Part shown: piece by piece, positions 38,401-51,403 of the stretch
Position numbering within the stretch: the first letter of the stretch is position 1
Layout: every line of letters begins with the position of its first letter
Assembly: GCA_028023455.1 (NCBI GenBank)
Contig: JAQFVV010006342.1
Location: forward strand, 2,193,001 to 2,257,000
Reading direction: 5' to 3'
DNA length: 64,000 nt
Source: Epiperipatus broadwayi
Lineage: Eukaryota > Onychophora > Udeonychophora > Euonychophora > Peripatidae
Notes under the pieces: generated by a model
The model's input: the letters and a program-made list of their open reading frames with translations, nothing else
The model's database searches: none
What the model was told of the DNA's origin: nothing
Made by a program: the position numbers and the translations under genes

Positions 38401-39884
38401 TCATGCTTTTTCCATATTGATTTTTAAAACACTCATAAAAAAAGAAGAAAGAAATCTAATGTCAACTGACTATCAAAAATCTCAGGACTGTGTATTTCAT
38501 TCTGTCATCTGTTATAACTGAGTTAAGATCATCTGATCATCGCACTACGGAATGGCGTGATATCCCAGGTATTAACAGCAAAGTTTGAACTACTAATCGA
38601 CAATTTAGTTTAAGGTAATTGAAATACACTTAAGCAAGTATTGATGAAAGGTCAATGACTTTACTAAAGCTAATATTTTATTAGCTTAGATCTGTCGGTT
38701 TCACCGCTGTTGGCAGTATTGAACTGGTCTCTGACGTCAGCTTCAAATGAAGTAGTGTCTGTGTTTATGATCTGAAATATTTGTTGACTTCAAAGACGTG
38801 TAATGTCTGAATAAGCTTTGATAGGATCAAGTAGCATTAGATTAGGAAATTTATGATAACTCAAAAGTAATATTTACTGAGGCTATAACCTCTAGAATAT
38901 GCGTGTAAAATGCGATAGTAGGGACCTCTACAGGTGTTTAACCACAAGCTTATGTTATGGAAGAAAAGAGGATAACTCAAAAGACAATTTCCAAGATTAT
39001 CTGGATAGCAAGTAGTACCCTATTGAAATTTCTGGAAGCTGGGGCTATATTGAAAACAGTCAATTCCTAAAGAAAATTGTGCATTTTATTTGTCATGCAT
39101 GGTTTGACATAATCATAAAATAGAGGACTCTGAAAGCCAAGATGTATGGCTCACAGCCCAGAAGTCATTTCTGGTGCTCAAATTCCTTATGAATTCCCCA
39201 TTAGTAAAACTTTAATTTACAATGATATGTGTGATCTGTTTAAAAGTTTAGATTTGCATTGAAAACTGGAATTTCTACTGAAAATTGTGATCTCTTTAGC
39301 AACTAAACTTTACTCTTTTTATCAATAATAATGGTTGCCATCTGTTTGATGATTACACTTATTATTCTACCTCTCATCATAAGGGTTGCTGTTTGTGCTT
39401 TCATTTTAGAGTTGATTAGTTACCAAGGTTATTTAAAGCAGATAAAGACAGACTATTGTTATTAATCAAATTAACTGACCAATCAAAGGAGACTTCACAT
39501 GATAAAGAAAGGAAAAGAGTAGCCAATACTATGACGAATGGAATGATGTAACTATTGATTTCCAGCAAATTCATCTAAGAACTTAATTAAGAGCTCTTTA
39601 ATTATTAAAAAAAAGTTTATCAGGATATTTTTTTAATGCTAAATTATAATTCTTTTTATAAATTCGTAATTTTACTGTTTGTGTTAGCAATCTTGTTTAG
39701 ATTAGTAGATTGAAATCCAAATTGCTTTATTGCCTATTACAAAATAATCAATGATTTTGGATTTCAGATTTGATTCTTGTCATGTTATTTCTAACTCTAG
39801 TTGTGGCAGAATTATCTGAATTATTACTACTTTGTTTCTGCAATTGGTTGATGCACTTTTATAATGTTCTTAAAAAGAACTACT
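35419..39884. other. AT-rich DNA with worn family A traces
   Basis: Degenerate family A pieces are visible at about 35915-36060 (GGGCCATCTAGTGGTAAG, minus-strand CCTCATTAATAATGAC), 36290-36440 (AAAGGCAAAATCCAGAAAC) and 36740-36830 (AATGAACACTAGATGGTAA). A 10-C run is at 37081. A tRNA-like phrase on the minus strand near 37290-37320 (GGTACAGGAGTAGAGTGTC) may be an old SINE. No gene is recognised. Confidence 0.4.
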
Positions 39885-40579
39885 CTACTGATTTAGTATG
39901 CGCTCATGACCATTTTTGAATTATAAGAACCGCCCAAAACCCAGGCTGACATCCAAGCGATAAATGACATGGATCAATCTACACATTGTCACAACCTGAC
40001 CATTCGTTACAGAATTGCTATTTTTAATCAATAATAATAAAAAATAAAAACCAATTTTCATATAATTATAAGAAATCTAATCACGTGATTAAAAAATTAA
40101 AATGCAAATTTTGCAATTTTTAGCGATATTATAAAATTAAAACACAATTTTCATCATTAATAAAAAAAAAAAAAATCAATTTTCATAGTTATAAGAAATC
40201 CAATCACATGATTAAAAAATTAAAATGCAAATTTCACAATTTTCATCAATAATTTAAAAAAAAAAAAACAATTTTCAGCAATAATTATTTCAGAAATCAA
40301 AAGGTTAAATTTACGTTTTCTAGTAAACAATCTATTCATGACCATCCCTTATTGCAATTTACATCAATATTTCAAAAATCAAAAGGCAAAAGCATATTAT
40401 TTTTTTACAATTAATAGGATTTTTATTTTTTCTTACCAGAAATTCTTGGTTCATTCCATGTAAATAATGTTCAACAACATGTAGATTGATTGATGTCATT
40501 TATCGTTTGGATATGTCAGTCTGGGTTTTAGACGGTTCTTATAATTCAAAATGGCTGTGAGCTCATACTAAATCAGTAG
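39885..40579. mobile_element. 695-bp non-autonomous DNA transposon with ~105-bp terminal inverted repeats
   Basis: Left end CTACTGATTTAGTATG and right end CATACTAAATCAGTAG (one spacer difference) open arms of about 105 bp that share AATTATAAGAACCG and AACCCAG. The inside is about 480 bp made largely of degenerate tandem repeats (AAGAAATCTAATCACGTGAT and AAGAAATCCAATCACATGAT are two unit copies). No transposase. Target duplication not resolved, so the superfamily is unknown. Confidence 0.85.
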
Positions 40580-41340
40580 GAAACTATTTAAATAGAACAA
40601 AAGTGACACCTGGTTGTGTTGATTCACTTTTATTATTTAATCCTATTACTTAATGCCTAGTTACTTAACTTATTTTTGGGTGGAGAACTTAATATATGAT
40701 ATAGAATTAGTTTTTCTTTTTGTGCTTCTTCTGTCCTCTAGTGTAATTTCCATTTTTCCTTTTTATATACTAAATAAAGCATTTTCTTAAGCTGTCAAAC
40801 AAAAAAAAAAAACACCACGATTTAAGATAATAATTCATTGCCAAAAGCAAGAAGTAGAATATAATCTCAAAAGATTTTAGTTTTTATCAAATAGTTTGAA
40901 ATAAAATAAGTTGTTGGGGGTGGGAATAGGAAAGGGAATGGTGGTAAGAATTGAACATGAAAATTAAGATTATCAGATTAAATATTGTTTTGAAAAAGAA
41001 TGAATATGATTTAACAGGCAGTGGGGCAAAACTGTCATACATAGAGATGGTGTATCAAGAAGGAAATAATTATAAAAGGAAAAAAAAATAATGGAGAAAT
41101 TTAGGACAATATTTTTAAATTTGAAAATAAACTATAAAATGTTAAAATAGAAAGATTTTCTGTAAATTCCAATATTTATTATTCAAAAACTTCTATCATC
41201 CAAAGAAAATTTCAAATGCAATCTTTAAACTCATGTTGAATTTCGTTGTTTTAAAATATTCACAAGAACAACAAAATATTACATGAGTTTAATTTACATG
41301 TTGCTATTTATTAGCAAATTCTTCTTTTCTTATTATTTGG

Positions 41341-41752
41341 ATGCCACCTAGTGTAAACTTTAGTAATCAGTAGATGCTAGATGGTAGTTTTTAATAAATT
41401 CTTATCTGTTGCTGTCCTATCCACATGTTAACAGATTAGTTTTTAGTTTATGGCTTTCATCCTAATTGGTTCCAGATCTTTATAACTATGTAAACAAATA
41501 AAGTCGGACTGAAAAAATTAAGAAGTTTCTCAATTTGGGCTGATTGCTTGATAATACAAAGTAAAAAGTGGCTGCTAGAGGAAAGGTGGAATATATCCAA
41601 AAAAAGGTCAAAATCCAAAAAGTACTTCACTAATGAAAGCCATAAGTTAGAAACTGGTCTGGGGATATTTGGATAGGATAATACTGGCTAGTGATTTATT
41701 AAGTATTTTCTCATGACATCTTTCAGTTACTAAAACTTGTACTAGGTGGCAT
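41341..41752 (+). mobile_element. Family A element with two inverted hammerhead-bearing arms
   Basis: Ends ATGCCACCTAGTGTAA and the complement of TACTAGGTGGCAT. The left arm has a worn minus-strand ribozyme (about 41425-41455). The middle contains GACTGAAAAAATTAAG and GTGGCTGCTAGAGG, shared with other copies. The right arm has a plus-strand ribozyme. No ORF. Confidence 0.78.
41624..41665 (+). ncRNA. Hammerhead-like ribozyme motif (G5 to A)
   Basis: ACTTCA, CTAATGA, AAGCCATAAGTTA, GAAAC, helix III AC-TG-GT, triplet GTC, TGGGGA. One core base changed; helix I is partly paired. Confidence 0.55.
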
Positions 41753-42820
41753 AAATGTTGTGATGACAGAAGAATTTGATAATATTCATATAATATACAG
41801 AAAATATTTATGTATAAACAAAACTATAGATAGTAAAATTCATATCTATTTACATTTTTAGTAAAGTTTGGGTTTACAATAATAGAATAAAAGATCTGTT
41901 TTTAAAATCAGAAAAATTCATAAATATGAAAGTCTATTTCATTGTAATCATAATAAGGCAGAGAAAAAAAAGTAAGTAAGTAGAACTGGTATTAGAGCAA
42001 AAGAGTTCACTTCATTTAAATGTGTTGATCATCAATGGATTCAGTTTTGTTTAGGAAAAAGAATAGTAAGAATTGGTTTTGATGCATAGGAAAAATGATC
42101 AGGTTAAAAGATGGAATAAATGGATAGAATATATGATTGTAAAGAAAAGGATATAAAATTTAGGAAAAAATATAGAAAGTATTGATAATAATGGATTTAA
42201 ATAGACATATTAAGAAATGAGGGTAAAGATGATGCATAGGGCATAATTATAATAAAACAATGTAATTTGAAGTTGGAGGTAGAGAATCTATGAATTATTT
42301 AAAGATAAACTATAGAATGACAAATGAGAGCAAATGCAATTTATTATGAAAAATACTTGGAAATGTGAAGGGATTCCTTTATTAAAATAATGTCCAAGAT
42401 GTAAAAAAGACAAAGTATATTTTTAACAAATATACTTAAGAAAAAAAAGAAACTTGTAGCAAATACAAATACACTATTAAGAAAGGGACAGGAAATGGTA
42501 GGATTGAAAACAAGTAGAAAGATTATTTGAAAAAAATAGATTAACAGCAGAGAAACTGATAATAGATTTATAATAAATAGTTAATTGGTTGAGGTATTAG
42601 TAGTGGCTTTAAGAAAGGAGATACTAAGAAATTATGGAATTTGTAGTAAAAATGAAAGGATATGCCTGGAGTTGTAATCAGGAAGGAATATAGTATGTAT
42701 ATAAAAAGGAATAGGATGATTACACTTAATCATGTGACATAGTGAAGGAAATTGTCTAACATCCATGTTTGTTGATGTGAACAATCCACATTAATTATGG
42801 CCAAGAAGAGTTATTTAGAT
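41753..42820. other. A-rich DNA, nothing recognised
   Basis: Purine-rich plus strand (many AAAGAAA, GGATAGAA words) without open frames or repeat structure that I can name. Confidence 0.45.
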
Positions 42821-42900
42821 CAGGGGTCGGCAAACTAGGGCACACATGGCATGCAGAATGATTATCAATGGCACTCAAATTGAATTGTAATAGTAAAAAA
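42821..42900 (+). mobile_element. One terminus of a hAT-type DNA transposon
   Basis: CAGGGGTCGGCAAACTAGGG followed by GGCATGCAGAATGA and GGCACTC is the typical 5' end of animal hAT elements. I do not find a matching inverted end downstream, so this is a fragment or its partner is too decayed. Confidence 0.6.
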
Positions 42901-44110
42901 ACCCATATTTTAATTACACACGCGTGTTTATGCTGTCACCTACATTTTGCATATACGACTCACATGTAAATGGAAACCATGATTCAGTTTAATTTACTAA
43001 TTATTTTGTATAATAAACGTAACACTCGATCTTTGCTATCTTCAATAAAAATATGAGCTAAATGAGATGGAAGTATATATATATTTTCCCTGGTAGGATT
43101 AATTTTGCATGGATTTTTTTTTTTTTTTTTTGAGAATTAATTGATCTTTGATATTTTTGTACGCAACTGAGTGTTTAGATTAAATTTATATTTAGGCAGA
43201 ATATTATATTGATTAATTCATGTTTTGGAACCTTTACTTGAAAAAAAAAAAAGATTTATAGTTAGTGATAGTCGGGTTAATGCGTGAATGAAGTCCATAA
43301 ATACATGATGATACTATTGTTTGGATCTCAAAGAAATTAAAAATTGTTTTTTTTTCTTTAAATGTCTATTGTAAAATTAATACAAATATCTCATAGAGAA
43401 AAATTCCAAATAGCCATAGTTTTAAAGAAAAAAAATATGAAAAATTTCCCAATTTCGACTTGACTTTTTATATCACAAAAAATGAATTTCTTTGAAACAT
43501 TTTTGATGAACTCTAGAAAAATACTTGTTTTATTTTGTTAGAGTTCATTAATCAGCGTTTAAAATTAAACCATTGAAAGTTAAAGGCGCTTTGCCTATCC
43601 AGACATTAATCGGGAATTTTGTTAAACAATACCTATTTTTTTAAGCACCAACGGAGTAAATTTTCTCCATGTCAAAGGAAATTTTAATCATGAGTTTCGA
43701 ATACAATATAATTTAAGAAAACATACTTTTCTCATTTGATCCAATGACCAATAATTTAAAATCCAGTTATAATGTTATTCTGCATGCCGACACGATTCAA
43801 CGTTTTAATGGCATTATTATCTTTTTCAGATATTGCTAGACTGACCAGTGCCAGTACTAGCATGGGAATTGAATGAGGAATATTTGTGTTTCACAGAGAG
43901 TTATGGGTGCCGTCTTTTATGAATCTCACGTTTAACTTTTCTCTGACGAGTTAGAATGGCTATAATCTTTTATAAATGGATGCTAATCTTAATAATGATG
44001 AAGGACTTAAGATAGAAAACTTCGAATTTGTAGAAGAATTGGGGATAACATTTGTATTAGAATTTAATATGTAACAGGCTTACACACACCTGCACATATA
44101 TAGTATAATA
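42901..44110. other. AT-rich DNA, possibly interior of the hAT copy
   Basis: No transposase frame or second terminus seen. No other repeat recognised. Confidence 0.4.
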
Positions 44111-44117
44111 TATAAGT

Positions 44118-44273
44118 GATTCGAACTCAGACTTTCACACGACCTCAACTCTCCATGCCATCTCATATTGCTGATTTACCTGATCATACACATGTTCCAA
44201 AAGATGAATAATCACCAATATACATATTTCATGAGAGTTGAGCATCGTGTGAAAGTCTGAGTTTGAATCCCTT
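44118..44273. repeat. Inverted pair of family C fragments
   Basis: TTCGAACTCAGACTTTCACA and GTGAAAGTCTGAGTTTGAAT face each other over about 80 bases. The minus strand keeps GAAATATGTATATTGG, the 3' half of the family C hammerhead, but the CTGATGA half has been lost. Confidence 0.7.
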
Positions 44274-47200
44274 ATATAGAATTTAATGTAGGGTAGGTAT
44301 ACACATGGCTAGCCTATAAGATGTGTGTGATTATTGCAGCATATATATATATTATTGATTAAATTATAAGCAATAGGTAATAGCTTTATACTGGGAGAAT
44401 ATATTGAAAATATTAACTATAACTTCAATATTTTTGAGCGGTTACGCATCTTGTCAAAAGATAATCGTTATATAATCAGTTGCCTTTGTTAGTGTTCTTG
44501 GCGTAGAGTTATCTTAGTATTTTTTACAAAGTAAAACAGAGTAATGCAATTCATGTAATTACTTTTTTATCCTATTTTTCAGTAAAAATTTCAGGAATCC
44601 GTATCCCATTTTGTTTCTTCTGGAATCAAATTCCTTTAAAACATTTAGATAAAGACTAAACATAAATTGTTGTATTGCACTTAATAACCTATAAATTTTA
44701 AAGACCATTAATAAAAATAAGAATTAGCTGCCTTACTCTTGTCAGTCGTTAGAATGAGTGAAATTAAATCAATAAATGAGTCAACAGGAGATCTGAGAAT
44801 TAATGGTAAGAAAGGAAAAAAAAAAACACTTTTTACCCAAAACTAATTTGATGTTGAAATTACTATTTGTTTTTAAAAAATTATTTTTATTCAAAAATAA
44901 GTTTATTATCTTAAAGAAAGTATATAGGATTTTTATTTAATTACAAAATTGGCTTATAATTAGTTGCCGAAAACATTTCTAACGTTTGGCCAAGGAAAAG
45001 ATTATTCTGTATCTTATGTAGAAATAGAAAAAAGAAAACATTTTTAATAATTCAAAGTAAATTTAATAGATTTATAGTTATAAGATAAAGCTGCATATCT
45101 GCGTGTACATCGAGTATAATAGCATTAGTTTTGTTAATAAATTTTGATCACAATAGAATACTATTGTTTATCAAAGAGCAAATACGCAATATTTTTCAGT
45201 ATATATATATATGTAATACAGACATTTTTATGTGTGTAGAATGCTTACATAAATTAAAATTATAGTATAAACAAAAATAATATATATAATTACTAATAAT
45301 ATGTGCATCAACTCATTCATATTTGCTCAAAAAATAATAATTAATATGTTTTTTGTTTTAAATAAAATGAGCAGTAAAATGTCAGATTTTCATTGCATTT
45401 TTTTCTTCAAAAACTGTTTTCCTCCCTATGAAACTTTAATATCAATCTTATTAACAGTAAACTAATATGGTATACCACTAATGTTTTTAAATCTGTATCT
45501 TCTTGCATCCATCGATTCCTATCATAGTTCATGAATTTTCTTACACTTAGAGAATATTTCATTTTATGAAATACTGTACCATGTTAAAATGAAAAATAAC
45601 ATGTATGTGCTTTCAACTTAACTGAAAAAACGTTATTAATAAATATAATCATTTACGGTTTTCTGGGATGGAAAAATGGCTGATGCTACATTGTAAAGTT
45701 TATTAAATTTACAAATTTTAATGCTTTTATTTTTTTTTGGATAGCATATAATTGAAGTAGTATATATTGATTCAATGTACATAAACGCTTCATTGAAGAG
45801 GTTCCCATGGGATGAATAATCTTTAAGATTATGTTTGTCTAAAGTGTCTGTGACATACTCCACTTTTATGCATAGTAATTTGGCAAATTAGCCGTTACTT
45901 GAAAAATAACTGATATCCAAGTAGCCAGATAAATCACAAAAGAAATGGCTTTTACATGCTTTTTATTGACCAAGTTTCTGTTTTGAAGGAATCACTATAT
46001 TTGTTAAAAAAGAGTACAGGAGTCTATTTAATATGTTACCGATTTATCATTATTATTACATAACTCATATGATCTTTCAAATAACCAAAATCTTTAGTGA
46101 TTAAGAAAATTAGAGTAAGAAAATATTCATAAATAAATTTAATTTTCCAGCATATATTTATAGATATTTTAGGCTGTTCAATGCTCTGCAGATGTATCAT
46201 ATTTTATTCCAAATTTTTATAGAAAAATTATTATATCTTTTAAGTTTCTTATGGCAAGATCATTGGAAAGATTAGAGTCAGTTATTCCCTATTCAATGAG
46301 AAAGATATTTGACCAACCTGGATGATATCTGAGTAGAACTAATCCTGTGTATTGATATCTTCATGAAAAATCTTATACTGCTATATTATCTGAAGATTTA
46401 GGATCCACGATTCCAAAAATATTCTGATTGGAAGTTTCTCTGGATTCAGTAAGATTGAAAATTGATATGATTTCCCTAGATATGTATTTTAGAATTTTAA
46501 TCATAATGGTAATGAATATGATTATGATATATTTTAATTATTATTATCATTTTGAGTGTTATACTTTTCTAAAGAGTTGAGTTTTATCCACCACATTTTT
46601 ACAATAAAGGTCTGTTGACTGTATCAGTTATTTTCAATTTTGTACTCATAATTTTTGGAGACCCATGTCTATAGCCTCAACTATCGATGCCGGTCTTCTT
46701 GTGCATAGAAAATGTTTCTCCTCTTCATACAACCTCATTTCACAGTGAATATCTTGTTTTTAGTAAAGTTCTGCATTTATATCAGTCCACCATTTATTAA
46801 TATCCTGGACTGCTTCAATGATTTTATTTATTATTTTAACTTATTAGTTTCAAGGAGGTTTTTATTGTTATTGATCCAACTTTCAATAGTTTTCTTAATC
46901 ATTTTCAGCAGCAAGAATACTTTTTTTTCTTGCATTTTCATTACTCTGACACATATATACCCCCCTTCCAATTTTATCACCAAGATTTGTTGCTGGTGAT
47001 GATCACATGATTGATTTTACTACTGTTGATCTCTATCATAATATTTATTGTCTTGTTCTTATCCCAGATTCATAAGTTTTTCATTATGTTCTGGCTCATA
47101 GTTATTAAAGGCTGGGAGTTGTGATTTTTGATAGCAGGAGTGTCTTTGAACTGCTGCTTCTTGAACCATGTTGCACAGCTGCTGATAGTCTACGTGGCTA

Positions 47201-48497
47201 TTGGCTCTTGGGTTTTTTAGTATTATTGTTATTCAGGCATGCAGAGGTTTTAGTATCTATTATAGTTGTTTTCCAAATATACTGGTATAGATATAAAAAA
47301 GCATATAGGAAATCAAAGAAATAATAGAAAAGAATTGAATTTAAATAACAGGTAATGTAATTAAAGGGGATTTGAACTCAGACTTTCAAGTTCCCTTCAG
47401 ATAAAATGTATTCCATTCCAGTAAAATATTATACATATTTTTAAAATGATTTATGCATAATTTTTATTAGCTTTTGTTCTTGACGTAGGATTAGTTCATA
47501 TTAATCCAAGTACCGATTTCTATGTATTTTGTTTATTATAGGTATAACTCTTTGCTAAATAGAAGAATAGTCCGAGTGTCCTTTTTAATAATTTGCTTGG
47601 GAATGCATTTTTGATGTTCTGGAATGGAATGACCCACAAATAATAATTTCATCTGGAGAGGAATGACCTAGAAATAATAATTTCATCTTTAGATATTGTT
47701 TGAACACCAGTAATGTCTTTCTTAACATTTGTGATGTTTGTTGGCTGACATTTATCAGGTCAGGAACATTTAAAGAAGAGATAAGGATAATACTATATAA
47801 AACATTGTGTTTTATATTAACTCATGTGGGAGTTATTACTAATAGTTGAATGTAAGTCAAAATAAAGTTTGAATTTAAAAAATAATAACAATTTGACAAG
47901 ATGATCTTAATCTAACATATAAATACAAGGCTGCAGCTATTATTACTGTGTGATTATTTATATGGTAAACAAGCATGGATATATTACTAAATAACATGCA
48001 GTCACCAACATCATAAGTTTATTGGCTTTTTACTTCTGTATTTAAGACCAAGAAACACCATGGTCTTTTTTCTTAGTTGGATGATATTTATTAACTGAAA
48101 TAGAAGTTGGTTTTTTTGGAAGGCAGGGTGAACGTGGGTGTAAATGATTTTTTAGATATTTTATGACAGACATAACTAAATTGTGATCCTTAATCCTAGG
48201 AGGCTATAAATTCATCAGCCAAAGCAATGGCTTGTGACCAAAGGCAAAGAGTACCCAGGCTGCCATTTGAAAAGGATCTTCTATTTAGCTATCTATTTCT
48301 ACACATCAATTTCAAGTGAAAGAAGATTACATGAATTAGAATTATTTTATATTAATTGGAATGTTGTTGGACTTTGACATATTAAAAGGAATGAAGAGGC
48401 ATTGATATGAAAGCCAACCCATACTTTACTATAAAGACAAGTATTGGTAGCAAATGTTGAATGAGACTTATTCTGGAATAAGAACATTGTAGAAGTC
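44274..48497. other. AT-rich DNA without recognised genes
   Basis: Open frames at 45636-45863 (minus) and 46712-46999 (plus) show no domain that I recognise and have AT-driven composition. A family C scrap (GATTTGAACTCAGACTTTCA) lies at about 47370-47390. Confidence 0.4.
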
Positions 48498-49627
48498 TTG
48501 ATGGTTTTTCAGAAAGAGTGGAAAGATTAATTATTCAACTTAATGGATAATATCAAATGAAAATAATTCAGGTTTATGTCTCAACAAGTTTCATTATAAT
48601 GAAAAAGTAGAAAATTTATATATAGATGTATAAAATGCTTTTGATCACATCAAATAACATTTTAGAATTTTTACAGATTTTAATGCTGGAATTGAAAGAT
48701 GAAAGTCCTGTGGGTAGACTTTGCTATAGTGGTAGAAATGAGAAAGATCATACCATCTGGAATTTGCAAAAGGAAAAAAATTATATATTATGAATTTGTT
48801 ATTATTTTTTTTTTTTTGAGAAAATGCTAAATGGATATGGAAATATCCAAATGAAGATACTGAAAAATTGAATTTTTTTTTTGATTAATAGAAAATGTGT
48901 AATTCAGTATTATAATGTTTTTAATAAGTTTCAATGCAGGAAGTGATCAACACTTAGTGAGGATGTAAATGTAATTGCCAAAACTAAAGAAATGAAAACT
49001 GTTTAAAAAGACAAATTGATATTCCTAATCTTCAGAAGCACTCCAGTGAATTTAAATTAGAATTTGAAAAAGGGATTTTCTCAGAAGAAGAAAATAAAGA
49101 TTGTTAATCATGAATTAGTGAACAACTGCAAATATTTTAATCAGATTACTAATATGAATGTAAAGATAATTGATGAAATTAATCCTGGAATTAAACTTGG
49201 ATGAAGTGTTTTTGATAGAAATAATTTAACATTAAAAGGAAATATGCCAATGCGTTTGTAAAGGACCATTTTTAATATATACATTTTACTACTCATTACT
49301 TATTAATGTGAGACTTGAATATCTAACAAAAACATTATAGAGACTTCAGAAAATTCAATGAAGCATGGAGAGATAATAAAATACATGGGTGAGAGTACAA
49401 AATGTCAAAATAATTGAGAGATTGTAATGGAGCTAGGCTGGGCATATTGCCAAATGCGAAAATGGCCAATAAAAGTTTTAAATTGGATTCCAAATAAGAG
49501 ACCATATGTGAAAGGGATGGAAAAATATGTTGATGCAATGTGGACAAGAGAGGTTAGTGATGAGAATAATTGGATTAAGCTTGGAGAGATTTACATCCTT
49601 CTTTCTCATCCTGCAATGGATTTATAA
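48498..49627 (+). pseudogene. Decayed RTE-like LINE: endonuclease and C-terminus, RT core missing
   Basis: Plus-strand frames, broken by stops and shifts, read: GFSERVERLIIQLNG (from 48503), MKIIQVYVSTS ('xIIQVYAPTS'), NEKVENLYIDV, FTDFNAGIE (GDFNAxIG block), LINRKCVIQ, then FNAGSDQHLVRM (48930-48965, the 'FNTGSDHRLVR' block with catalytic Asp-His). The sequence then jumps to the region after the reverse transcriptase: CKYFNQITN, INPGIKLG, KGNMPMRL, Y.CET.ISNK (49301-49330), and an open frame from 49427 with MELGWAYCQMRKWPIKVLNW (usual 'WAGHVxRMxDxRWxxxVLxW'), then TREVSDENNWIKLG. A living member would encode endonuclease plus RT. Here the RT is deleted and the copy is inactive. Confidence 0.88.
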
Positions 49628-50199
49628 TGGTTAAAAATAGTAATGATAACTACAAATCATAATATCCTGTTATCCATGACTGGTTTAAATTTTTTTTATC
49701 TATTATGTATGATCTATTTTTACAAAATCTACATTTATTCTAGAGTTTATAGATTGCTATAAATATTTTATCAGACAGCAGAAAATAACAGATATTATTA
49801 ATATTATGATTGATCTTGAAGCTGCATTGAAATATTTTGAAAGGGGATAAAAAGAATCACATTTCAGTTTTTTTTGATAAATTTTTATTTGACATGATTA
49901 GTCATAAAATTACTCTTACTGAGACAGTCAACATCTCAGTCATGGTTTTTGGAGAGTTAAGGACTGGGTGGGTATTATAATGCAAAGATTTCTTATTGAA
50001 CCAGAATTGGATAATATTCATAGACATCAAACACCTATTGCTTATTAGTAAGGCAATGTCAGAGTGACAGAAGCACATATGGAAATAAAAATGATCAACA
50101 TTACCCCTAATAACAGAACTGACAGCAAATCCTATTCACAGAGATAGAATAATACTTAAGGTTTCCATAAAAAACATATCTAATGGGCAACTATATTAA
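49628..50199. other. AT-rich DNA, nothing recognised
   Basis: No further LINE homology after the C-terminal block, and no clear tail or target duplication. Confidence 0.45.
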
Positions 50200-50212
50200 G
50201 GCTTAGTGAATC

Positions 50213-50500
50213 TCTAAACATCACATGATCACCATTTCTTATGCTTGCTCATAACTGTTACTAAATCAGGCAAAACTCTCCATACAGTAGTGCCATTCAG
50301 TGCAAGCCAGAATAATCAATGGATGCCAGAAGGCTTGTGCATAAAATCCCTATCTCACTGATGAAGGCCAAAAGCCAGAAACTAGTCTGGGGATATTGGA
50401 TGAGTAGGCACTAGATAAGGATTTTATGCACAAGCCTTCTGGCATCCATTGGTTACTCTGGTTGGCACTGAGTGGCACTACTGTATGGAGAGTTTTGCCT
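50213..50500 (+). mobile_element. Family A element, 288 bp, with intact hammerhead core and 13-bp target duplication
   Basis: GGCTTAGTGAATC at 50200-50212 and 50501-50513 delimits the insertion. Inside: outer end AACATCACATGATCACC, left arm CAGGCAAAACTCTCCATACA to ATAAAATCCCTATCT, a hammerhead, then a right arm complementary to the left (AAGGATTTTATGCACAAGCC to GAGAGTTTTGCCTG). No coding capacity. The target duplication of over 10 bp and asymmetric outer end fit target-primed reverse transcription by a Penelope- or LINE-like enzyme better than a cut-and-paste transposase. It appears young: its arms and flanking duplication are well preserved. Confidence 0.85.
50353..50393 (+). ncRNA. Hammerhead ribozyme candidate, intact core
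   Basis: TCTCA, CTGATGA, helix II GGC-CAAAA-GCC (A-A mismatch at its base), GAAAC, helix III AC-TA-GT, cleavage triplet GTC, TGGGG. Helix I gives five pairs, two of them G-U. Every invariant core base is present; predicted cleavage is after 50387. Helix III of two pairs is like the minimal hammerheads of Penelope-like elements, which tend to work as dimers. The 10.1-11.1 mismatch may lower activity. Confidence 0.72.
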
Positions 50501-50513
50501 GGCTTAGTGAATC

Positions 50514-51403
50514 ATAGTAAAAACTTCAACCTCTTTTGCTGAAATGCTAAAATGATCACCATTCAAAGCTTTAATCATCAAAAAGAATAATTTGAAATGA
50601 AGATTGATTTGGGTGGATGAATTTAATATTGATTTCATTCAAATATTTGCAGTTGATTTTTTAAAAATTTTTTTCTAGAAAAAGTAACACTTTTAGACTG
50701 ATCAGAAGATACTAGAAATTTGCCATTTTGTTTTAACTAATATTGTTGTTACCTTTGTTACTTTAAATGTAGCCATAAGAAAATACTTATTTCAAGCATT
50801 AGGTGTATGGTCTTTTATGCATAGAAATTTTTGACTTTATCTGGAGAGACGTCATTTTACATTAAATCATGCAATATAAATTAAAGGCAAAATTAATACA
50901 TTTCCTAATAATTTTAATGCACTCATAAATTATATGGATTATCAAATATGTACTGTTAAGTATGTAAACCTATTCACAGAACAAACAAGTTTGAATATGT
51001 GGCTGTGATAATTAACAAATTAGATTTTTAAAAATCATCTTTTATCTCTGACAAAATAAATTGGTGTTAATATAACAAAAGTTGGACTTTATAAATTCAT
51101 TTGTTTCTTTAGGAATCTAACTTAGTATGTTTATTCTAAGAATAGGTTAATATTTTTTTATACACAGAGAAATATTAATAACATTAAATACAATCATAAT
51201 GCATTTTTGGTGCTGAGTGTCATTGAAAATAACTATTATAATTAATAAAAAACAAAAATGGAAATATTAAACAGTGTGGAGCTGAAAACTGTTAGATTTT
51301 CTATGCAGTATTTAGTCTACATTATTAATAGTGTTCAAACAAATGCATTTTGGGATATGTACATTTAACTGTATAATTTTATAGATATATTACCTAAATG
51401 GTA
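50514..51403. other. AT-rich DNA, nothing recognised
   Basis: No gene or repeat identified. Confidence 0.45.

Noticed and set aside
45636-45863. 75-residue minus-strand frame as a transposase fragment
   Set aside because: No recognisable motif and no flanking inverted ends; AT-driven chance frame is the simpler reading.
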